Of a stretch of 64,000 nucleotides of DNA, positions 47,724 to 54,002 are shown in pieces. The notes under the pieces are model-generated. The model did not search any database and was not told the DNA's origin. It saw nothing but the letters and a program-made list of their open reading frames with translations. Made by a program: the position numbers and the translations under genes. The stretch is from Nitrospirales bacterium (GTDB lineage Bacteria; Nitrospirota; Nitrospiria; Nitrospirales; UBA8639): positions 54,927-118,926 of the forward strand of contig JAJDBQ010000104.1 of the NCBI GenBank assembly GCA_029261255.1. The letters run 5' to 3'. How positions within the stretch are numbered: the first letter of the stretch is position 1; every line of letters begins with the position of its first letter.

Positions 47724-49973
47724 ATGGAAACAGCTAACAATCAAAACAGTTCAAGGCCCCTCGCTTTGGACGGGCTCTCTGACTTATGGGCGCAGACGGC
47801 AGGGGATCCTGAGATCACCGTCGCGATTCTGGATGGACCTTGTGATACGAAGCATCCGAGCTTAGCGCAAGCTTCGATCACCCAGATGAATTTTTTAGGG
47901 TCGGGGGAAATCAATGGCCCAGCGAGTGAACATGGTACGCATACGGCTAGCATCATCTTTGGGCAGCATGACAGCCAGGTGAAAGGGGTTGCTCCCCAAT
48001 GCCATGGACTCATTATTCCTATCTTCCGTAGCAACACACAGGGCGGAATTTCAGCGTGTTCACAACCCGATCTCGCTCGAGCAATACGAGCCGCCGCAAA
48101 TGCGGGAGCACACATCATTAATGTAAGCGGTGGAGAGTTTTCCTTTACCGGCACTGCCCATCCAATGCTGAACGATGTTGTCCAAGAATGTCATCGCCAA
48201 GGCCGTCTCATTGTTGCAGCTGCCGGGAATGACGGTTGTTCATGCTTGCATGTTCCTGGAGCCCTGCCATCAGTCTTAGCCGTTGGGGCTATGGATGCGG
48301 GTGGCAATCCTACGGATTTTAGTAATTGGGGTAGCCAGTACCAAGCAAGTGGAATACTCGCGCCAGGTGTCAACATCCTTGGGGCGTTTCCAGGACAGAA
48401 AGTAGGTGTACGCACGGGAACCAGCTTTGCCACCCCGGTCGCCTCTGGGGTAGCGGCATTATTGCTTAGCTTACAAAAAGCACAGGGGCAGGAGCCAAAG
48501 GCTGAAGCAATTCGAGCGGCTATTCTAGAAAGTGCCTTGGGCTGTGAACATAGTAAAGTTCCAGATTGTCAGCGTCTGTTGGGGGGGCGAATTAATGTGA
48601 GTGGTGCTGTTTCTAAAATTATTAGTCTTTCAACGAATTATAAAGGAGGTGAAGCAATGTCGGAATCATCCAATGCATCTGATCAAGCTTTGGTCGACCA
48701 GCAAATTTCTTTAGTAGCACCCTCGGCAGAAATCGAGACTTCGGCTGCTCTGGGGACTTCCCCGGTGAATGTCAAAAATGCCCAAGATGATTCGTCTGGA
48801 GGTACAGCGTCAATGGAGGCATATGTAAGAAGCGAAGCCAATGTGGTCGCTGCGGGGATGGGGACCCCAACCCATAGAGTCGGATCTCCTTCGGCGGTGA
48901 CGGCCTCTGAATGTGCTTGTAATGGTGCCCCGGCAGATGCTGCTGGTACCCAAGTATATGCAATTGGAGGGCTGATGCTTGATTTCGGAACCCAAGCACG
49001 AATGGATTCTTTTAAGCAGAATTTTGAAAGGTTTAATTTTTCGCAACGAAAATTGAACGTACATGATTCTGTTGATGTTTTACGACATTTGATTGGTTGG
49101 CGAGAATGGCCTGGAATGGATGATAAGAAAGACCGTAAGCCTTATCTACACTCTTCGCATCTTTACGACGCAAAAGATTTGTTTTGGGTTATGACTCACG
49201 ATGAGACTCCCGTCTACGCCATACAACCTACGGGTTCATTTTCGGAAGAGGCGTATTTTGAATTAACCCATTTCTTTTTGGAAATGTTGGGTTTTTCCGA
49301 TGATCATTCGCCTGTATCACATGATTCGGGTCCATTAAATATGTTCTACCACGAATCTATAGATACTGATGACGCAAAGAAAAAGGGGCCGAATCCAAAT
49401 CAAAATATTTCCAAATCTGGAAAGATTGTTCCAATAGTCGATCGCATAGCCATTCCTGGGAAAATTATTGGAACGGTGAGATTGTATAACGGTATGGATG
49501 TACCCGTCATTCAGCCAAATCAGCGGGGAACCTTAGCGTGGAAATTATCGGCACTCGTAGAATTACATGCCGAATTTGATTCCTCGGATAAAAGTGAGGC
49601 AGGAAAAGCAAAGAAAAAGAAAATGAAAAATATGGAGCGTATAGTTCGACGCTTTATGGAAGAGGCACGTAATCCAGGTCTCACCGGAAGGGATAGGGCA
49701 TTAAACTTTGCAGCAACGCAAAGCTTCAGGCTTACTGAGGAACTCAAAGATACATTTGATGTAGAGCACGACGTGGATCTTGAGACGATTTTTGTCGAAC
49801 CCAGCCCTACATGTCGAAAAGATTCTGAGTGTTATGATGTGCATGTGGCATTCTATGATGCAGAAAATATTTTAAGGTCAAAGGATGTGCTTAGGTTTAC
49901 CATCGATGTGAGTTATGAAGTGCCTGTGCTTTTGGGTGATTTTCAGCATTATAGGGCAAATAAAGTTGGTTGA
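47724..49973 (+). CDS. PatA/PatG-like subtilisin (S8) protease, candidate RiPP maturation enzyme
   Basis: 749 residues. The N-terminal subtilisin domain (about 15-300) has the triad Asp37 (ILDGP), His73 (HGTHTAS) and Ser234 (GTSFATP), with oxyanion Asn169. A Ser/Ala-rich linker (about 312-405) leads to a C-terminal PatG-type domain: VYAIGGLMLDFGTQARMDSF, TPVYAIQPTGSF, RIAIPGKIIGTVRLYNGMDV. PatA and PatG cut cyanobactin precursors and cyclise the core. No signal peptide is seen, so it is probably cytoplasmic. The leader-bearing small genes and PLP enzyme downstream fit such a role. An in-frame internal ribosome site at 48642-48659 could give a separate C-terminal product. Confidence 0.88.
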   Translation: METANNQNSSRPLALDGLSDLWAQTAGDPEITVAILDGPCDTKHPSLAQASITQMNFLGSGEINGPASEHGTHTASIIFGQHDSQVKGVAPQCHGLIIPIFRSNTQGGISACSQPDLARAIRAAANAGAHIINVSGGEFSFTGTAHPMLNDVVQECHRQGRLIVAAAGNDGCSCLHVPGALPSVLAVGAMDAGGNPTDFSNWGSQYQASGILAPGVNILGAFPGQKVGVRTGTSFATPVASGVAALLLSLQKAQGQEPKAEAIRAAILESALGCEHSKVPDCQRLLGGRINVSGAVSKIISLSTNYKGGEAMSESSNASDQALVDQQISLVAPSAEIETSAALGTSPVNVKNAQDDSSGGTASMEAYVRSEANVVAAGMGTPTHRVGSPSAVTASECACNGAPADAAGTQVYAIGGLMLDFGTQARMDSFKQNFERFNFSQRKLNVHDSVDVLRHLIGWREWPGMDDKKDRKPYLHSSHLYDAKDLFWVMTHDETPVYAIQPTGSFSEEAYFELTHFFLEMLGFSDDHSPVSHDSGPLNMFYHESIDTDDAKKKGPNPNQNISKSGKIVPIVDRIAIPGKIIGTVRLYNGMDVPVIQPNQRGTLAWKLSALVELHAEFDSSDKSEAGKAKKKKMKNMERIVRRFMEEARNPGLTGRDRALNFAATQSFRLTEELKDTFDVEHDVDLETIFVEPSPTCRKDSECYDVHVAFYDAENILRSKDVLRFTIDVSYEVPVLLGDFQHYRANKVG
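48642..48659 (+). promoter_or_regulatory. Strong internal ribosome-binding site and in-frame ATG within the protease gene
   Basis: AAAGGAGGTGA at 48642-48652 is almost a perfect Shine-Dalgarno and sits seven bases before the ATG at 48657, which is in frame as Met312. It marks the exact junction between the subtilisin domain and the linker/PatG C-terminal part. Either two ancestral genes fused here, or the locus makes both the full protein and a C-terminal protein of about 438 residues. Confidence 0.65.
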
Positions 49974-50016
49974 GCAGTATCGATAACAACTTGCGAAAAT
50001 GGGAGGAGTAGTTTTT

Positions 50017-50184
50017 ATGAAAATGCCAAGCACGATTGAAGGGATTTTTCGAAATGGTCAGCTGGAGAAGGTAGTTAGAGGTGCTGGAGTTATCCCCCAA
50101 AGTGTATGCGAAGATGTGTGCTTTGAAAACCATGCAATGGGTAGTTCCCAACATCAAGTGTGTCTTGAGCGTTGTCGGGACTAG
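50017..50184 (+). CDS. Small leader-bearing peptide 1 (candidate RiPP precursor)
   Basis: 55 residues with ribosome site GGAGGAG eight bases before the ATG at 50017; an upstream in-frame ATG at 49999 lacks a comparable site. The N-terminus MKMPSTIEGIFRNGQLEK matches two other small genes nearby in the pattern MK-L/M-P..IEGI.R.G. The C-terminal half has four Cys arranged as two CX3C pairs, VCEDVC and VCLERC, 13 residues apart, a spacing that suits a helical hairpin with two disulfides. It lies 43 bases after the PatG-like protease, in the same direction. Confidence 0.7.
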   Translation: MKMPSTIEGIFRNGQLEKVVRGAGVIPQSVCEDVCFENHAMGSSQHQVCLERCRD

Positions 50185-50555
50185 TAAATTTCAATGGAAG
50201 GTCCAGAGAAAAGTCATGGTTGGTGTCGTCGTCTTGATGATTGGGAAATGTCTTTGGAGTAAAAAATGTTAATCAGATTGCACGAGCATTTCATAAACGT
50301 TTGAGGAAATCAAATGTGAGTATGCTTCAGATTTGATTAGTTCTGTAGAAATTCAGGCAGCGGCATTATTTAAAAGGCCACGCTACATAGAAAAGGTTCA
50401 TGGAGTGTAAAAGTTCCCTAATAATAAGGCTGAAGGATGACTGGTTGCGATAGTCGCTGTTTTATGGAGAGGAGTCACTGATTGACTGAAAAGTCTCTCG
50501 GTGTAGTTGGGTGTGCGAGGCGGTTAATATTAATTTTTTAACAAAAGGAGTGGTT
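50185..50555. other. Gap between the first two small peptide genes
   Basis: About 370 bases. Short open stretches exist, for example a 22-codon frame from ATG 50194 and a start-less frame around 50310-50408 that reads IKCEYASDLISSVEIQAAAL, but none has a ribosome site and a start together. They may be remnants. No terminator was recognised. Confidence 0.4.
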
Positions 50556-50717
50556 ATGAAATTACCACAACACATTGAAGGCATCGAACGCGATGGCCGA
50601 ACCGATTCGATGAGCTCCGCGGGTGTCTCCGCGGGTGTGGAAGCATCATGGCTCGGATGGGGGAAGAAAGTTGCATGTTGGGCTGCTAAAAAAGCCGTGA
50701 GAAAGGCCTGCGGCTAG
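50556..50717 (+). CDS. Small leader-bearing peptide 2 (candidate RiPP precursor)
   Basis: 53 residues with AAGGAG five bases before the ATG. The N-terminus MKLPQHIEGIERDGRTDS shares the leader pattern with the genes at 50017 and 52059. After a Ser/Gly-rich stretch come GVEASWLGWGKKVACWAAKK and VRKACG: a basic, amphipathic, Trp-rich core with two Cys, like many antimicrobial peptides. The stop is followed after 42 bases by the PLP enzyme gene, so they are probably co-transcribed. Confidence 0.72.
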   Translation: MKLPQHIEGIERDGRTDSMSSAGVSAGVEASWLGWGKKVACWAAKKAVRKACG

Positions 50718-50759
50718 TCGCAAGCGAAATTAGGATTGGTGTTTAGGAGTCTGAGGAGA

Positions 50760-51860
50760 ATGGAGGATCCAGCATTACAGCAAGCCATGGTGGATTTTTC
50801 AATATTTGGATACCTCGGACTCCGACACACGAAGGATGAATTGCGACCCTGGGATCACTTCAGTTCAGGGCCGCCACTTTCCGTTAAGGCAAATCCCTAT
50901 TCAAATGCTTTGTCGGATCGAGTGGCGGCCCTCCAGGGATGCGAATCAGGAATTTTGGCTTCCTCCACACTCCACCTCTTCTGGGATTTCTTTACTGCAC
51001 TCTCGGACGAAGAAGTTGCAATATATGTTGATGCCGAAGCATATCCCATTTCCCAATGGGGGATAGAATGCGCAATTGCCAAGGGAGTTCCCGTTTTTCC
51101 TTTCCCGCATCAATCCCCAAAAGTACTCAATTCTTTGCTGTCGCAAAACGCACCTGACCGGCGCCGGCCCATCGTCGTGGTTGACGGAGTTAGTTCCAGC
51201 ACATGGTCCCCAGCTCCACTGTCAGACTATTTGAAATCCATTGAGCCGTTCGGAGGGCTGTTGGTGATTGACGACACGCAGGCCCTTGGATTGCTGGGGC
51301 ATTCCCCTCACCGTCAAGACCCATTCGGGTTAGGGGGCGGTGGGTCGCTTCGATGGCATGAGATCGAAGCGCCAAACGTGCTTTTTGTGAGTTCCTTCGC
51401 CAAGGGGTTTGGAGTGCCCATAGCTGTGTTCACCGGGAGTAGGCAAATGGTTGAGTGGTTTCGAAGGAATAGCAAGACTCTCGAGCATTGCAGTCCACCA
51501 TGTATTCCACTCTTGTATGCCGTTGAGCATTCGCTCGATGTGAACGAATTAGAAGGGGACGAACTCAGAGCTCGCCTTGCTGCAAATATCAGGAGTTTTC
51601 AGACCATATTGCAAGAGGCAGGTTTCTCAGAGCCTGGGCCGATTTTTCCGATCCAAAGTGTCGATCTGCCAGAAGGCTCTAACGCAGTGTTTCTTGAGAA
51701 GGAGCTACAGGCTCGTGGAGTACGTGCTTTGTTTCAGCAGAGCGGGAATGACCGTGCTCGCGTTGTGATGGGTATCACCGCCGAGCACAGTCCAGCTGAG
51801 ATTGAATACGCTGCGGGAGTTCTTGTGGAGACTTTTGGGAAATTAATGAGACCCAAATAA
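50760..51860 (+). CDS. Alpha-oxoamine-synthase (AONS)-like PLP enzyme
   Basis: About 366 residues of the fold-type I PLP family that includes 8-amino-7-oxononanoate synthase, 2-amino-3-ketobutyrate ligase and serine palmitoyltransferase. Recognisable are LLVIDDTQALGLLG (cofactor Asp, normally DEAHS..G) and SSFAKGFGVPIAVFTG with the PLP lysine. The usual HSPGGWHE-like segments are missing or altered, so it may not be a biotin enzyme. No other biotin genes are present. It lies between two small leader-bearing peptide genes, suggesting it modifies a peptide or builds an acyl group for one. ATG 50760 has TAGGAG ten bases upstream; start is uncertain. Confidence 0.8.
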   Translation: MEDPALQQAMVDFSIFGYLGLRHTKDELRPWDHFSSGPPLSVKANPYSNALSDRVAALQGCESGILASSTLHLFWDFFTALSDEEVAIYVDAEAYPISQWGIECAIAKGVPVFPFPHQSPKVLNSLLSQNAPDRRRPIVVVDGVSSSTWSPAPLSDYLKSIEPFGGLLVIDDTQALGLLGHSPHRQDPFGLGGGGSLRWHEIEAPNVLFVSSFAKGFGVPIAVFTGSRQMVEWFRRNSKTLEHCSPPCIPLLYAVEHSLDVNELEGDELRARLAANIRSFQTILQEAGFSEPGPIFPIQSVDLPEGSNAVFLEKELQARGVRALFQQSGNDRARVVMGITAEHSPAEIEYAAGVLVETFGKLMRPK

Positions 51861-52058
51861 GTCGGAATGGTCTCCTAATACATGTGGGGCAATGCTGTAT
51901 TCCACGAGGGCTATCATAGTAAAAAGATGAATCCAAGAGTTCCTTTGGGAATTATCAAGATGTTTGGATCTGTTTAGCGGCATTGAGCGTTGAGGGTCTG
52001 AATTATCCGGTCGGTTCGATGTTTAACCTTTTATCAATGACTATTAAGGAGAGTACCA

Positions 52059-52276
52059 ATGAAACTTCCACAAATGATTGAGGCATCCATCGAGAGGGCC
52101 GTACGGATTCAAGGGGAGATGGCTGCGATTCCGGTGTAGAGCCCCTCTGGCTCAAAAGTGCGTGGCGTAAGGTCAAAAAAATTGCACGTGTTGTCAAGCG
52201 ATTTGCGTGTACTGCATGCAAATTCATTCCGTACCCTCCTGCACAAATCGCGTGCAGAATCGCCTGTAAATTATGA
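52059..52276 (+). pseudogene. Small leader-bearing peptide 3, frameshifted
   Basis: AAGGAGAG precedes ATG 52059. The frame reads MKLPQMIE and then meets a stop at 52137-52139. If one base is restored after codon 8 (GAGGC to GAGGGC) it continues as GIHREGRTDSRGDG, then GVEPLWLKSAWRKVKKIARV and FACTACKF, ending IACRIACKL at 52276. The restored protein of 73 residues clearly matches peptide 2 in leader and in the GVE..WL..W.KV part, and has four further Cys. No slippery heptamer is visible, so mutation or a sequencing error is likelier than programmed frameshifting. Confidence 0.75.
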
Positions 52277-52354
52277 AATTATCCTGATGAAACTAAAAAA
52301 ATATTGATCATGCATATAAAATTAATGTTGGGTTAAGACTGGGGGCTAGATCCT

Positions 52355-52633
52355 GTGCTGGGGAATGAGAATGTAGTGGAAACGGGCCAGAGCGTTTTGG
52401 AAGATATTAGAGAATGTAAAAGCTTCACGGATATTTACTTTGTCCTGGTTCGGATTTTTAATAGAGACCCTATTGAAAATGGAAAGTGGTATTATGAGAA
52501 AGCTGAGGAGAGTATAGGCAGAAGCTTCGATCACCTGGACATTGGTTTTGGTTGTTTTACTGATCCCGGCTTGATAGGAGCAGAGAAGAAACTCTATCGG
52601 AATATCTTTTCCCTTTTAGGAGAACTGACATAG
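52355..52633 (+). CDS. Hypothetical small protein near the peptide locus
   Basis: 92 residues from a GTG at 52355, not recognised. Composition is protein-like, with the pattern FTDIYFVLVRIFNRDPIENG and a mixed helix-rich C-terminus. No ribosome site is convincing, no signal peptide or membrane segment is seen, and it ends about 30 bases before a strong terminator hairpin. It could be an immunity or accessory protein of the peptide locus, or a fragment; this is position-based only. Confidence 0.4.
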   Translation: MLGNENVVETGQSVLEDIRECKSFTDIYFVLVRIFNRDPIENGKWYYEKAEESIGRSFDHLDIGFGCFTDPGLIGAEKKLYRNIFSLLGELT

Positions 52634-52665
52634 ACGTGGGGATATTTATAAGTTGAATCGGAATG

Positions 52666-52702
52666 AAAAGGGGGAGTGGCTACGTTAGCCTCTCCCCCTT
52701 TT
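52666..52702. terminator. Strong bidirectional rho-independent terminator
   Basis: AAAAGGGGGAGTGGCTA and TAGCCTCTCCCCCTTTT form a 17-bp stem with one mismatch and a three-base loop. The A-run on one side and T-run on the other allow termination on both strands. It lies between the end of the peptide locus (+) and the end of the RRM pseudogene (-). Confidence 0.85.
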
Positions 52703-53016
52703 ATTCTGAATGTATAGGATTGTTGTTAGAAGTGGCGTGGCGTTTATTGTCAAATCCTCCGCTACCGCCGTCTGTGACTGTGGCTTTTAGGCTGGCTTCG
52801 TTGGTGGTTAAGGTTCGGCCAACAAATTCAGTGCAGTTCAAGGCATCAGTTGCCGATGTGCCCTCCTCCTGAGAAGATATTTCTACAAATGCGAATCCGC
52901 GAGAATATCCGATAAATTTGTCGCTAATAGATATTAGTTGACGCCACTGTCTTATGCACCGAGAGCAATTCAGTTAACTTGTCCGATGTTCCCAAATACG
53001 ATAATGCACTTCTCAT
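52701..53016 (-). pseudogene. RNA-binding protein (RRM) pseudogene with frameshifts
   Basis: Read on the - strand, an RRM domain is recognisable in pieces. An RNP2-like EKCIIVFGNIG lies near 53010, then KLTELLSVHKTVAS in a second frame. ISDKFIGYSRGFAFVEISSQ (RNP1) continues in a third frame with DALNCTEFVGRTLTTNEA and a Gly-rich tail ending TAA at 52701. A complete protein would be about 100 residues, like the small cold-induced RRM proteins of cyanobacteria and Proteobacteria. At least two frame changes and an in-frame stop make it inactive. Confidence 0.8.
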
Positions 53017-53062
53017 CTTGGGCTAGGACGAGATATAATGACTGCAACGAACAATATGAGTA

Positions 53063-53755
53063 GTGAGAAAATTGCGCATGGCCGTGAAAATTGTTCTAAA
53101 AGCGTTAGTCGTCGGGTTGGGGATGATTGGAATGGTTTGGTGGGGGCCAGGGATTTTGGCCAAGCCAACTCCCGCCCAGGTTCTGCATCTGCAGGTTCCC
53201 ATCCTGGGGACCTCAGTAAATTCTCAGCGTGCGCCGATGGGATTGGTTTCGAATATTGTGATCGACTTATTCAAACGTCGAGATCAGGGTGGTTTACGCA
53301 TTCAATTTCACACGGAACCTGGGCAGTTTTCTTTATTAGCCAGAAAAGCGACGCATAACGCCATCACGCGAGCGTTGGAAGCCGCACATCTTCCCGCAGA
53401 CTCTTTGACCATACAACTCAAATTTCCGTATGTAGGCTTAACTGTGTACGGAGAAAGTCTTTCAGCGATGGTGGGGTTGAGTGTGGTGGCTTTGGCCAAG
53501 GGGGAGCCACTATTAGAAGGGCGTATCTTAACCGGTACGATTACCGACCAAGGTCTTATAGGATCCGTGGGTGGTCTACAGCTGAAAATTACGGCTGCAC
53601 ATCGCCAACATTTTCGACGGGTCTTCATCCCAAGTGTGTATGACGAACGGGACGGCGATTGGCAGGCGCCCTTTCTGATGCACGTCTCTCCGGTTCGTAC
53701 GGTAGAAGAGGCCTATCTGGGATTGACTGGCTATCAGTTACTCGCTAGGCCTTAA
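53063..53755 (+). CDS. Exported Lon-like (S16) protease-domain protein
   Basis: 230 residues. An N-terminal hydrophobic segment (about 8-31) acts as signal or anchor. The C-terminal half resembles the Lon proteolytic domain: GESLSAMVGLSVVALAKG with the catalytic Ser at about 134 (DGPSAG position), EGRILTGTITDQGLIGSVGG, and the catalytic Lys in LKITAAHR (about 175). No ATPase domain is present, as in the PDZ-Lon (YlbL) group. It is probably periplasmic. Start GTG 53063; ATG 53078 is also possible. Confidence 0.72.
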   Translation: MRKLRMAVKIVLKALVVGLGMIGMVWWGPGILAKPTPAQVLHLQVPILGTSVNSQRAPMGLVSNIVIDLFKRRDQGGLRIQFHTEPGQFSLLARKATHNAITRALEAAHLPADSLTIQLKFPYVGLTVYGESLSAMVGLSVVALAKGEPLLEGRILTGTITDQGLIGSVGGLQLKITAAHRQHFRRVFIPSVYDERDGDWQAPFLMHVSPVRTVEEAYLGLTGYQLLARP

Positions 53756-54002
53756 TTTGCTGCTTTGCTTCAAATCGTAAGTGCAATAATTCATGAGATT
53801 GTTGTGTCAAAGAATACTTCGCATAGGGTTTGATCGCTGAGTGTCATTCGGTGTCTCTACCTCCACTAGCAGCTACTTACAAACGAGGGGGAATTTCTGG
53901 AATGTTTTCATTCCTTTTCTGCTTAAACAAAAATTCGTAGAGCCTTCTTTTTCGTCTCTGCCATGTGCTCTTCCTGATGGAGTGTTCTTCCTAATGAGGT
54001 GA

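Noticed and set aside
52080..52088. Programmed -1 frameshift in peptide 3
   Set aside because: No slippery heptamer or downstream stimulatory structure was found; a lost base is simpler.
52663..52872. A 69-codon open frame on the + strand after the terminator
   Set aside because: It is antisense to the RRM pseudogene and begins inside the terminator hairpin.
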